From Bacteroidota bacterium (GTDB taxonomy: Bacteria > Bacteroidota > Bacteroidia > Chitinophagales > Chitinophagaceae), in NCBI GenBank assembly GCA_003175935.1, contig PSRI01000252.1, positions 1 through 50,611 on the forward strand: 50,611 nt of DNA. Reading direction: 5' to 3'. Positions 18,910-27,212 of this stretch are shown here, in pieces; positions within the stretch are counted from its first letter, which is position 1, and each line of letters starts with the position of its first letter. The notes under the pieces are model-generated. The model was not told where the DNA came from. It ran no database searches and saw nothing but the letters and a program-made list of their open reading frames with translations. A program made the position numbers and the translations under genes.

Positions 18910-19378
18910 TGTTGTAGCACTTATAAAGTGACTAATTCATTAGTGAGTTCTCCAATTAAGCTATAGTACTACTGTGGTGAACAACTTCAGTTCCCTGATT
19001 TCACCACTTAAGATTGGATTTTTTATTTAAGTGTGATTTTCTATTCCCACGTTAGCTTCTTGTCTAGGTACTAGGTACTAAGTACTATATCCCGTCTTTG
19101 CAACCCCGATAAAGATCGGGGCTTTGCGCCTTTGCCTGCCTGCTCGCTTTCGCGAAGTTTGCGCCACCGCTATAGCTTGTACCTTCGCTATCGCTTCGGC
19201 ACACGGGTTAGCGCACGCGGTCAGCGAAGCAAGGCCGGCAAGCAGGCGAGAGGCCTTCGCAGTCATTTCAAGAGGAACTAAAGGCAAATTCATGAACGCA
19301 ATCTATTATCAAAATTCACAGGGCATTTGTTTAATTTTGTCGTTCGCTCTTTGAATAAGTGAACATATTTAAAAATTT
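18910..19378. other. gene-free stretch with repeats before rnpB
   Basis: No convincing gene is present. The first 145 bases are AT-rich with no clear signal. The GGTACTA-type run (19056-19089), a CCCCGAT/ATCGGGG hairpin (19104-19121), TTTGCG words and a GC-rich structured element (about 19134-19265) follow. The last 110 bases should hold the rnpB promoter, but I cannot assign it firmly. Confidence 0.7.
19056..19265. repeat. dispersed intergenic repeat cluster (copy 2)
   Basis: This stretch contains TCTTGTCTAGGTACTA, shared with about 8.61 kb, then TTTGCG words, then a GC-rich element with TGCTCGCTTTCGCGAAG and GCGAAGCAAGGCC. The last two words recur at 50.21-50.25 kb. The composition contrasts with the AT-rich surroundings, and the element can fold into several hairpins. 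An open frame through it is not a believable gene. Confidence 0.7.
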
Positions 19379-19765
19379 GCTGCAGGCCGTGCTATCGGGT
19401 CATTTATTGTGATCAGGAAAGTCCGGACAGCATAGGGCAACGTACCGGTTAAGAGCCGGGTCATGCTTCAGCATGAACAGATAGTGCCACAGAAAATAAC
19501 TACCCCGTTCGAAAGGCCGGGGCAAAGGTGAAAACGTGAGGTAAGAGCTCACGGTTTTCCTGAGCGATCAGGATCACGGGTAAACCTTGCGTGCTGAAAT
19601 GCCACATATACCAACGGTAAGGGCTGCCCGCTCAAACGCATCGACTACATATCGGTGCTTCGTTGGAGGGTAGGCAGAAAGAGGTTCTGAGCAATCAGGA
19701 TCCCAGATAAATGATAGCAGAGTCGCTCACGCGATGTTACAGGATCCGGCTTACAGGTCTGCAGC
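19379..19765 (+). ncRNA. rnpB: RNase P RNA (bacterial class A)
   Basis: This is the catalytic RNA that matures tRNA 5' ends. The 5' GCTGCAG (19379-19385) pairs with the 3' CTGCAGC (19759-19765) as helix P1. The conserved core is visible: AGGAAAGTCCGGACAGCA near the 5' side, ACAGAAAATAACTACC, GGTAAGAGCTCAC, and GGATCCGGCTTACAGGTCTG at the 3' end, the universal P4-flanking segment. The length of about 387 bases fits the class. A run of six T follows P1 directly and probably terminates transcription, five bases before the convergent stop codon of the next gene. Confidence 0.95.
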
Positions 19766-19769
19766 TTTT

Positions 19770-20423
19770 TTAAAACCTGAATTTCTTAATATCCTCAACA
19801 TCATATACTTCAATATGATCTGTGGTTCTTTGAACCACATGCATGAGACAATTTACCATTTCCTGGATAGTTACTGTATCAAGCTTGTTTGCTGCTTTCC
19901 TGCTGCCAGGAAATAATCTGGCTATCGCATAAAATGGTTTGAGGGCAAGAGGCCAGTAATGTCCGGGACCAATTACATACCAGGGGCGCACAAAACTGCT
20001 ACGCATACCCGAAGTCCTGAGTAATCTTTCTCCTTCGGCCCGAACTTCCTGGTATTCCCGCATTATTTTGGTGGGATATTGAGCAACACTCAGATAAATA
20101 AAATGTTCGATGCCGCTGGTAAGCGCCACATCAACTGCCTGTTGAATAGATACCAGGTCAATTGCTTTGAATTCATTTTTCTTTTTTGGAGACGGATGCG
20201 CTACTCCAACGAGGTGAATGAAAATACTTGCAGGTGGAACATGGCCCTTGTACGATTGAGCATCGAGCGCATCTCCATAAACAATTTTGCATCCTTCGGG
20301 TATTTTACCTTCTGATCCTTTTCTCACCAGAGCTTTCACCACATATCTTCCGTCTTCCAACATAGCACGTATCAGTCGTTTGCCCATGTATCCGGATCCG
20401 CCAGTAATGAATACGGTCTTCAT
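19770..20423 (-). CDS. atypical SDR / NAD(P)-binding epimerase-like protein
   Basis: The 217-residue product has the N-terminal dinucleotide-binding motif TGGSGYMGKRL (7-17), a HLVGVAHPSP strand and IEHFIYLSVAQYP, as in NmrA-like or atypical short-chain dehydrogenases. The classical YxxxK pair reads YQEVRAE, with arginine at the lysine position, so oxidoreductase activity is uncertain. It may act as a quinone-pathway or regulatory NAD(P)-binding protein. It converges with rnpB. Confidence 0.75.
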   Translation of the reverse strand: MKTVFITGGSGYMGKRLIRAMLEDGRYVVKALVRKGSEGKIPEGCKIVYGDALDAQSYKGHVPPASIFIHLVGVAHPSPKKKNEFKAIDLVSIQQAVDVALTSGIEHFIYLSVAQYPTKIMREYQEVRAEGERLLRTSGMRSSFVRPWYVIGPGHYWPLALKPFYAIARLFPGSRKAANKLDTVTIQEMVNCLMHVVQRTTDHIEVYDVEDIKKFRF

Positions 20424-20607
20424 AAAAATTTAGAAACAAACTTTTAAATCGTGGGCTTATTACAGAGGTCTATCCAGGTATCTGACGATTTTCAGGGGGA
20501 GTGAATTCGGGCGCAAAATTAGCTTTTAGTTTTTCAAATTCAAAACAGAATCGTTCCTGAGGAAATTTCTGTCGAGGAGGGTAGTGTAAAACAAATCTTT
20601 TGAGGAT

Positions 20608-22863
20608 TTAAAAGAAGAATGCAACCCTGGCTTTTAGAAAAAATGGTGTTCCTGGCGTAAAATGTAATTCTGTAACGGGTGAAGTTTCATTCCGGAGCCT
20701 TGAAGTAGAAGCAAACTGAGCCTCATTCCAATTTGCGTTCGTGATATTTTCAATATTTAGTCCCAGTTCATAATTCCGTTTGGTATAATTAACAGCTGCG
20801 TCCAATAAAAAATAACCCCTGGCTACAATGCTATTATTTTCGTTAGCAGGCCTATTGGAAATTAGCCGATAGCGAAGGCTTCCATTAATCCCCTGTCTGG
20901 ATTGATAATTGATTCCTCCCGAACTCGTCAACGTAGGTGCAAGGGGAAGATAATTTTCGCCTTTGGGTAATCCCAGGCTCCGCGGATTTGCGAGGTTTAA
21001 ATTTGCATCCACGAAAATATGTTTGTTAAACTGGTACCTGGCCGAAAAATCAATTCCTTTCCTTATCGTTTTGCCTCCCGGTTCAATAGTACCATCATCA
21101 CCTGCATATACAAATTCCTGCTTCAAATACAAATACCAGATTGCAGCGTTTAGGATGAGGTTTGATGAAGGCTTGTAGAAGAAACCGAAGTCTGAACCAT
21201 AAGCAGAAGGTAAAATTTCGTAACCATTATTTGAGACCACTACTCTCGTATCATTGGTATGAAAACCTTTGCCCGATTTAAAATAAAGTTGCAATCTTTG
21301 GTTGAAAGAATATTCAATATTTAACTTGGGACTCCAAATGGTTTTTTGCTGAGATGGAGTTTGTGTTTTGATTTTGTCATAGTAATTGAAATTGAAGTAA
21401 TCAAACCTTGCTCCGAGATCAATCCGCCAGGGCCCATGATGGAAATTTTCATTTAAGTATGAATAAAAATTTTGTTCGCTTATGTTTCCAAGCTGAATTC
21501 TATTTAATATCTCAATTCGCTCTTTAGTATGAGATAGCTCACTATTTGTCGTCATATCTACACGAACTCCTGCTCCTATTTGTGTATTTAGATCCCAATT
21601 TCCAATCTTATTAAATTGTCTGTAAACAATTTTGTCTCCAAACAGGTTCCTCTTTTCTTTTTGATGGATCTGATCTCCGTTTATACTGTCTCTTAAGTAA
21701 AATGTAAAATTGGAAAACAAACTGAAATAATATTTTGTATAGAATGTTTCATTTTCAATTTCACTCCCATTCAAAAATCGGTGATTCACAATTCCTATTG
21801 CGTTCAACCTTACGGTGTAACCCCCTTCTCCATTGTCGATAGACCCAAATCTTGTAATCAGACCTTCTTTTACTGCTCTCTCTGGAATTTGACCCGAGGC
21901 ATTCCAATCACTATTAAATACGGATACACTTCCCATAAATTTTGTTGATGTAGAGAATTGCCTCGAGTATTTGCCATATAGGTTGAAGCGGTTAAAATGT
22001 TGCGGACTCTTGAATGGCCCATCTGAATACAAGAACTCACCAGCCGCGTACGCGCTTTCATTTTCTTTGTGTGGGTTAATGAGGTTAATCATTGCAAGAA
22101 CTCTGAAGGTATTATACATGCCAGCGCCTGCCTGAAATAAATTCTTATCTAATTTTGATACAGTTTGAAGATTCACATAGCCAGCCGTGTTCAAATTCCC
22201 ATGATCGGCGAAATATGGACCCTTTCCATATTCAATATTTTTAACCAGTTCGGGGATGACAAAGTGGAGGTCTGCATAGCCCTGACCGTGAGCATGAGAA
22301 ACCATATTAACGGGAAGACCGTCCACGCTTATTTCGATATCGGTACCATGATCGAGATCAAAGCCACGTAAAAAAATCTGTTCAGCCTTGCCGCCTCCCT
22401 GATGTTGAGCAATAAATAAACCAGGTACAAATCTTAATATTTCCTGGGAAGAATTAACTGGCCTCAGATGAAGGTCGATCTGGGTAATAGTGCTGAATTG
22501 TTGGGCAGATGACCTGGAAGATATCATTATTTCTTTCAGGTCTAGAGAACCCCTTTGCAATTCGAATCTGTGTGAACCTCCTGAAATTGAATCTGATTCC
22601 AGTGGTTGGTAACCGATGCAGGAAATGACAAGCGACGAATTTTTATTTTTAGTATCAAGAATAAATTCACCATTTTTATTTGATACTGTAATATTTGAAG
22701 CATTTGTGATTTCCCTGATTACAGCAGATTCTATAGGTTCACTATTTGCTTTGTCAACTATCCTTCCAATTATTTTTGTCTGAGCCAATGCACAAGTTGA
22801 AAAGAATATTAAGAGCAGCGTGGCCAATATAGATTGGAGCTTCACTAATACATTCATCTTCAT
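20608..22863 (-). CDS. TonB-dependent outer-membrane receptor
   Basis: The 751-residue protein has a signal peptide ending near CALAQ. It has an N-terminal carboxypeptidase-regulatory-like beta domain (about 30-110), a plug domain (about 120-240) with IFLRGFDLDHGTDIEISVDG and the histidine-bearing motif SHAHGQGYADLHF (189-201), then a 22-strand-type barrel ending in aromatic FFLKARVAFFF. It should import a ligand across the outer membrane using TonB energy. The ligand is unknown. Only two bases separate it from the TPR lipoprotein upstream, so it is the last gene of the DUF4331 unit. Confidence 0.92.
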   Translation of the reverse strand: MKMNVLVKLQSILATLLLIFFSTCALAQTKIIGRIVDKANSEPIESAVIREITNASNITVSNKNGEFILDTKNKNSSLVISCIGYQPLESDSISGGSHRFELQRGSLDLKEIMISSRSSAQQFSTITQIDLHLRPVNSSQEILRFVPGLFIAQHQGGGKAEQIFLRGFDLDHGTDIEISVDGLPVNMVSHAHGQGYADLHFVIPELVKNIEYGKGPYFADHGNLNTAGYVNLQTVSKLDKNLFQAGAGMYNTFRVLAMINLINPHKENESAYAAGEFLYSDGPFKSPQHFNRFNLYGKYSRQFSTSTKFMGSVSVFNSDWNASGQIPERAVKEGLITRFGSIDNGEGGYTVRLNAIGIVNHRFLNGSEIENETFYTKYYFSLFSNFTFYLRDSINGDQIHQKEKRNLFGDKIVYRQFNKIGNWDLNTQIGAGVRVDMTTNSELSHTKERIEILNRIQLGNISEQNFYSYLNENFHHGPWRIDLGARFDYFNFNYYDKIKTQTPSQQKTIWSPKLNIEYSFNQRLQLYFKSGKGFHTNDTRVVVSNNGYEILPSAYGSDFGFFYKPSSNLILNAAIWYLYLKQEFVYAGDDGTIEPGGKTIRKGIDFSARYQFNKHIFVDANLNLANPRSLGLPKGENYLPLAPTLTSSGGINYQSRQGINGSLRYRLISNRPANENNSIVARGYFLLDAAVNYTKRNYELGLNIENITNANWNEAQFASTSRLRNETSPVTELHFTPGTPFFLKARVAFFF

Positions 22864-22865
22864 GA

Positions 22866-24170
22866 TTATAAACTTTGCAGGGCTGACTTAATTTTGGACT
22901 CATAAAAAGGACCAAGCTCATATATGCTATTCGCTGCCAAATTCAAATAATGCCTTGCTTTGCTCCTATTGCCCATTGTTTTATAAATGATCCCCAGGTG
23001 ATAGTTCGCATCTGGCTCAAAGCATTTATTTTCGACTTTCGATTTAGCAATGGTTATCGATTCCCGAATATTTCCTGAGATGAACATGGCCCAACAAAGC
23101 ATGTTATAGGATTCTGGTGTCGGACGATTATAAACTTCTCTTTGAGCCAGTCGCAACGCTGCTTCATACTTATTCTCATGATCCGAGGCCAGGTAGAAAA
23201 GGTATTTATTATACATGTCACCATATTGCGTCTGTGTCACTTCCTTTGTAAACTTGCTTGAGAATTCTAAAGAGCGGGCAGAATTGTGTTCGAAATCTGA
23301 TATTTGTGAAAGAAATAATTTGTAGTCTGGCACGGGGTGTTTGTCGAGCAAAAAATTTACAATGGCTTTTGAATGTTCAATGTCTTTGTCGTGCGAAAAT
23401 GCCAGCCATGCAATTCCTTTCAACGCATGGTAGTATTCGGGATCGAGTTTCAGAACTTCCAGATAAGCCTGATAAGAATCTTCGAACCTGTTTGCATGTC
23501 CGTACATATCTCCAAGATTTGATTTGGTCCAGCAATACAACGAGGTGTTTTCATCATTGCTAATTTTAGTAAGTGCTTTTTCCATTATCAGGATACCATC
23601 ATTTAAGTCCCCTGTATGATCTTTATATTTTGCGTAGCGAATGAGATATTCAAAGGAATTTTTGTCTTTGATTGATTGTAGAATTCGATAAGCTTCGTCT
23701 GTATTTCCCAACTCAATATCAACATCGAATTTTTGCATTTTAGATATGAAAAGATTATCACCAAGGGAGATAGCCGAGTCCAGGTATAGATCAGCTTGTT
23801 TGAATTTGTGCTGTGTTACACAATTTGAAGCAAGAGACCTGTAAATGCCGGAACCGGATTTATTTAGTATGGGGCCAACGAGATTATAAAGACTATCTGC
23901 CTGAAATATTTCATGGATGTTACCGGAATACTGAAATCTTTTATTTAGGAGACCGGCAATTTTTATTTGAGAAGTCAAATCGCCTGGCGATTTGGCCAGC
24001 CTGTTTTCCCAAAACAAAATGTCGGAATCAATTTGATTCAATTTGTGGTTGGAAGACCCGACTACTAAATACTTCGAGTAGTCTTTCCAGTTAGTTATTT
24101 TCATCCTATTCTCATCACATGATACTCCAAGAATGATAAGGGCTAATAACGGAAAGGCAATTCTTTTCAT
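22866..24170 (-). CDS. TPR-repeat lipoprotein
   Basis: The 434-residue product has a lipoprotein-like signal peptide with C18 in LGVSC followed by DEN. The mature part carries tandem TPR-like helical pairs, for example SNLGDMYGHANRFEDSYQAY, LKLDPEYYHALKGIAWLAF and DANYHLGIIYKTMGNRSKAR. It is likely anchored in the periplasm or outer membrane and acts as a partner-binding scaffold. It sits between a DUF4331 lipoprotein and the TonB receptor, which suggests a shared envelope complex; that is inference. Confidence 0.8.
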   Translation of the reverse strand: MKRIAFPLLALIILGVSCDENRMKITNWKDYSKYLVVGSSNHKLNQIDSDILFWENRLAKSPGDLTSQIKIAGLLNKRFQYSGNIHEIFQADSLYNLVGPILNKSGSGIYRSLASNCVTQHKFKQADLYLDSAISLGDNLFISKMQKFDVDIELGNTDEAYRILQSIKDKNSFEYLIRYAKYKDHTGDLNDGILIMEKALTKISNDENTSLYCWTKSNLGDMYGHANRFEDSYQAYLEVLKLDPEYYHALKGIAWLAFSHDKDIEHSKAIVNFLLDKHPVPDYKLFLSQISDFEHNSARSLEFSSKFTKEVTQTQYGDMYNKYLFYLASDHENKYEAALRLAQREVYNRPTPESYNMLCWAMFISGNIRESITIAKSKVENKCFEPDANYHLGIIYKTMGNRSKARHYLNLAANSIYELGPFYESKIKSALQSL

Positions 24171-24198
24171 AAAAGTTGATTTGGGAATGACTGGAATT

Positions 24199-24216
24199 GG
24201 GCGGCCGGGGCCGCCC
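24199..24216. other. GC-rich hairpin inside the DUF4331 unit
   Basis: GGGCGG and CCGCCC arms enclose CCGGGG in a perfect self-complementary stretch lying in the 57-base gap between the second DUF4331 gene and the TPR lipoprotein gene. No T run follows on the minus strand, so it looks like an mRNA-stabilising or partial-termination hairpin rather than a full terminator. Confidence 0.5.
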
Positions 24217-24227
24217 GTTATTTGTGG

Positions 24228-24761
24228 TTAATGAGGATCAGCCAAATATGGAAACGATGCTAAGAATGGCACGTCATTACCATTTACATGGTCGCTGGTG
24301 AGTCCGGAATTTTGTGAACCGTCTGGTCCTCCAAATATTAAAGTAAGTTCAACATCAATCACATCATCATTTAAAGCTCTTCCTGTAAGCACATTAGTTC
24401 CGTCATAAAATGTTGTTACGCCGGATGTGGATGCATTAAGAACATCTGTTGAAAGCACTCCGATAAATTGATCGGCATTCAGGCCGAGGAGATTTGTTGT
24501 ATACCCGGGATTTAATGCAAGCAATCTCGCTTTGAACTTGTCATTGAATAAACCTGCCATCATAGAAGGAGGGGTTGTGTTGAATGCATCTTTATCGGCT
24601 GGCGCATTGAAAACAGTATTAATTGCGGGCCTTGCCATTTGATCGGCCTGCTCAAAATATACAGGAGGTGGTGGATTCTTATCCTTTTTGCAGGAGACAA
24701 AACTCATCGCAAACAGTGTTAGGATTGATATGGTCGCCGGAAATAGATTTTTACGTATCAT
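24228..24761 (-). CDS. DUF4331-family lipoprotein (C-terminal-type half)
   Basis: The 177-residue product has a lipoprotein signal with C24 in SFVSC followed by KKDK. The mature part has DQMARPAINTVF, GLNADQFIGVLSTDVLN and GRALNDDVIDVELTLIFGG, the patterns of the C-terminal half of DUF4331 proteins. The gene begins 30 bases after the stop of another DUF4331 gene that carries the N-terminal-type half. The domain is thus split over two separately exported proteins. The function of DUF4331 is not known. Confidence 0.8.
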   Translation of the reverse strand: MIRKNLFPATISILTLFAMSFVSCKKDKNPPPPVYFEQADQMARPAINTVFNAPADKDAFNTTPPSMMAGLFNDKFKARLLALNPGYTTNLLGLNADQFIGVLSTDVLNASTSGVTTFYDGTNVLTGRALNDDVIDVELTLIFGGPDGSQNSGLTSDHVNGNDVPFLASFPYLADPH

Positions 24762-24791
24762 GTTTTTAGTTTTTTGTCGATGATAAATTGA

Positions 24792-25451
24792 TTAGATTTT
24801 TTTCTTTGTTTCCAGCCAAACATTGATTTTGCCGGAGCTTGCACCAAGCATTGATTTTGGAACTTCAACAACAACACTGAGCACATTTGTGCCTGCAAAC
24901 CTGTCGGTGCCTGGATTATGAAAGGATGATTCAGTACCTCCAATTATTTTTTTGAACTGATCAAGATCAAAGAAAAAAGGATCATCTCTTGGACCGGCGA
25001 AAGCTTTGATACCACCGTAACCTGTAGCAATAATTGGATTGGAGCCATAGGGTGTTACTTCAACCTGCACTGATACATCATCTGCCAGCTTGCTCTTTGG
25101 TCCAGTTTGAGCAGGTTTAACCGGCCCGTAGATTTTCATTTTCCCATTTTGATACAGACATTGAATTACGAGATCCTCAACATTGTCATTATTGTTATCA
25201 ATGTTGAATTCAATAAGGGTGTTTGCATCAAATTTGGCTGCACCGGTTGCACCTGGAGAAAGCAAACCCTGTGTGTTTGCAACGAATACGATGTTATTCG
25301 GATCCTGTGCACGGAAAACATATACATCCGTAATATCAGCTGCCGTTCCCGCCACTGTGGGAGAATCAATATGATCTGCAGCATACATGATGCCACCAGC
25401 AGAAACTGCGATGATCAAAAACACCATGAAAAACAATTTTCTCTTTTTCAT
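24792..25451 (-). CDS. secreted DUF4331-family protein (N-terminal-type half)
   Basis: The 219-residue protein has a signal peptide (about 1-25). It begins its mature part with ADHIDSPTVAGTAADITDVY, corresponding to the SSHREAP...DITDVY opening of DUF4331 proteins. FVANTQGLLSPG, EFNIDNNNDNVEDLVIQ and the strand LSVVVEVPKSML follow. It lacks the C-terminal half, which is encoded by the next gene. It is the first gene of a four-gene unit. An ECF-like promoter lies 44 bases upstream of its ATG. Confidence 0.85.
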   Translation of the reverse strand: MKKRKLFFMVFLIIAVSAGGIMYAADHIDSPTVAGTAADITDVYVFRAQDPNNIVFVANTQGLLSPGATGAAKFDANTLIEFNIDNNNDNVEDLVIQCLYQNGKMKIYGPVKPAQTGPKSKLADDVSVQVEVTPYGSNPIIATGYGGIKAFAGPRDDPFFFDLDQFKKIIGGTESSFHNPGTDRFAGTNVLSVVVEVPKSMLGASSGKINVWLETKKKI

Positions 25452-25495
25452 ACAACTTAATTTTTTGGTTTTTGCTAAATGATTTTTGAAATATC

Positions 25496-25521
25496 TACGA
25501 AGCTGAAGCAGGAATGGATTT
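25496..25521 (-). promoter_or_regulatory. ECF-like promoter of the DUF4331 unit
   Basis: On the minus strand AAATCC (25521-25516), a 16-base spacer and CGTA (25499-25496) followed by GATATT lie 44 bases before the ATG. The same arrangement stands before the fasciclin gene. CGTA is a common -10 core of ECF sigma promoters. Confidence 0.5.
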
Positions 25522-25600
25522 TTGTTTTTAGCTGGAATTAAATTCCTGATTTCATTATTCAGGTGAATGGTAATCTGAACTTAGTTAGTGAAGTTTGTAA

Positions 25601-25630
25601 AAAGCAAAAGGCCGCCAGTTGGCGACCTTT
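25601..25630 (-). terminator. terminator of the fasciclin gene
   Basis: On the minus strand AAAGGTCGCC, loop AACT and GGCGGCCTTT form a 10-pair stem with one mismatch, followed by TGCTTTTT. It lies 22 bases after the fasciclin stop codon and separates that gene from the DUF4331 unit. Confidence 0.8.
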
Positions 25631-25652
25631 GTCATTCGTAATATCAGGATTT

Positions 25653-26231
25653 TTATTTGGGCATCAATACTGCATCAATCACATGAATGACTCCATTATT
25701 TTGATTCACGTCTTTGATGGTTACACTGGCCCATGCGCCTTTTTCATCTTTTAAAATGAGCTTATTCCCTTTGATAGTTGCCCACAATTTTCCTCCCTGC
25801 AATGTTGTGAGTTCAGCATTACCATTGCCATCCTGAATTTTTTTCATGAGGTCAGCGGCACTCCACTTACCGGACACGACATGGTAGGTAAGTACGGAAG
25901 TAAGCATCGATTTGTTCTCTGGCTTAAGAAGAGTTTCAACCGTGCCTTTGGGTAATTTGTCGAAAGCTTCATTAGTGGGTGCGAAAACAGTAAACGGGCC
26001 AGGTCCTTCAAGAGTTTCTACCAGCCCCGCGGCTTTAACTGCTGCAACCAGGGTGGTGTGGTCTTTTGAATTCATTGCATTTTCAATAATGTTTTTCGAA
26101 GGATACATTGGCGATCCTCCAACAGTAACAGATTTTTCTTTCATATCCATTTTTGTTGAAGTCTGGGCAAAAGAAGCTAATGAAAATAATGAGGCCATTG
26201 CAAAAAGGCCCATTGCTGATGACAGTTTCAT
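25653..26231 (-). CDS. secreted fasciclin (FAS1) domain protein
   Basis: The 192-residue product has a signal peptide ending near ASFAQ and one FAS1 domain (about 45-192). The domain shows PFTVFAPTNEAFDKLP, the YHVVSGKW motif and the C-terminal NGVIHVIDAVLMPK. FAS1 domains mediate adhesion or ligand binding at the cell surface or in the periplasm. It has its own terminator and carries the same upstream box as the DUF4331 unit, which suggests co-regulation. Confidence 0.92.
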   Translation of the reverse strand: MKLSSAMGLFAMASLFSLASFAQTSTKMDMKEKSVTVGGSPMYPSKNIIENAMNSKDHTTLVAAVKAAGLVETLEGPGPFTVFAPTNEAFDKLPKGTVETLLKPENKSMLTSVLTYHVVSGKWSAADLMKKIQDGNGNAELTTLQGGKLWATIKGNKLILKDEKGAWASVTIKDVNQNNGVIHVIDAVLMPK

Positions 26232-26272
26232 AATTCCTGATTTAATTGTTTCTGATTAAGATTTGGAATATT

Positions 26273-26298
26273 TACGAAGACTGAGACCAGCCGGATTT
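26273..26298 (-). promoter_or_regulatory. ECF-like promoter of the fasciclin gene
   Basis: On the minus strand AAATCC (26298-26293), 16 bases and CGTA (26276-26273) followed by AATATT lie 41 bases before the ATG. This matches the DUF4331 promoter candidate in both boxes and in spacing. Confidence 0.5.
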
Positions 26299-26329
26299 AG
26301 AATTGGAATTTTTTTTTGAAGAGTCTATA

Positions 26330-26360
26330 GAAAAGAAAAAGCCGGTGTGAGTCCACCGGC
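26330..26360 (-). terminator. terminator of the 27-residue-repeat protein gene
   Basis: On the minus strand GCCGGTG and CACCGGC form a 7-bp stem around a 6-base loop (26341-26360), followed by TTTTTCTTTTC. It lies 33 bases after the stop codon. Confidence 0.85.
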
Positions 26361-26393
26361 CTTTCAACCAAAACCAACGCTGCTTATTCTTTC

Positions 26394-27212
26394 TTATTTA
26401 TTAGTTGCAACTGATCCTTTTACACTCTTTCCGGTTCTTACTTTTTTTGCTGTGTGTGTAAAGTCTGACATGCCCTGGTCTGCACTTGCAATCAACGCTG
26501 CTGCCGGCATGCTGATCCTGGGATTGTTTGTTGCTTCGAAATCTGCATTCATGTCCTGATCAGCTTTAGCAACCTGATCATTTGATGGATTTGACATTTT
26601 GAAATTCTCAATTGCGAAGTTCTCAGTCATTTCCTCATCTGCTACCGCAACATATTTGATGCTGGGGTTGCTGAGATGACTAGCTTGTGATCTTGCGAAC
26701 TCAATATCCATGTCTTCATCAGCTTTTGCTAAATCTGAGTTTGAAGGAATCATAACTTCTGTGCCATGATTTTCTTCGAAGTTTGCGTTGATCGCATCGT
26801 CTGAAGTTTTGATGGTTTCAACTGCAGGTACTGCCCACATTTGTCTAACTAAAGCTTCTTTCACGCTTACGATAAAGTGACGCATTGTTTCGTAGTCAGC
26901 GTTTACTAAACTCTTCCTGTCTGGCATTCTGAGTGAAACTTTCTTAACTACCGGGATAATTTCTTTTCCCACTACGCAGCAACTGTCTGGGATCGCCTTA
27001 ACAACTTCGGCTTTATCCTTTCTGCCAGCATAATTAGTGTCAAAGGTTCCAGCGCTATCTCCCTGGTCGAATGACATTACGCTAAAAGCTACTGCTATAA
27101 CCAGCAACATAGAGGCAAATTTGCTGATTGAGTTATGCAGAGTCTTCATTAAACTACTGCTCATCTGTTTAAGTGTTCCTGCCTTTGGATTCACTGTGTT
27201 CATCGGTCTCAT
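26394..27212 (-). CDS. exported protein with five 27-residue repeats, function unknown
   Basis: I do not recognise a family. The 272-residue product has a hydrophobic export segment (about 32-47, FASMLLVIAVAFSVMSF); the start may therefore be the ATG at 27149 instead of 27212. Residues 137-251 hold five spaced copies of an acidic motif: SDDAINANF, ADEDMDIEF, ADEEMTENF, ADQDMNADF and ADQGMSDF. They are 26-27 residues apart, with SNPS-type linkers between several of them. A weaker sixth copy (NADYETMRHF) lies at 104-113. A pair of cysteines (SCCV, about 77-80) precedes. The protein is probably periplasmic. Confidence 0.6.
   Translation of the reverse strand: MRPMNTVNPKAGTLKQMSSSLMKTLHNSISKFASMLLVIAVAFSVMSFDQGDSAGTFDTNYAGRKDKAEVVKAIPDSCCVVGKEIIPVVKKVSLRMPDRKSLVNADYETMRHFIVSVKEALVRQMWAVPAVETIKTSDDAINANFEENHGTEVMIPSNSDLAKADEDMDIEFARSQASHLSNPSIKYVAVADEEMTENFAIENFKMSNPSNDQVAKADQDMNADFEATNNPRISMPAAALIASADQGMSDFTHTAKKVRTGKSVKGSVATNK

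Noticed and set aside
19104-19121. CCCCGAT/ATCGGGG hairpin as a terminator
   Set aside because: It is about 195 bases from the upstream gene and followed by CTTTGCG rather than a T run; better seen as part of the repeat cluster.
19124-19354. Open frame of 76 codons on the plus strand before rnpB
   Set aside because: It runs through the GC-rich repeat element, has no family resemblance and an Ala/Arg-rich composition produced by the repeat; not a gene.
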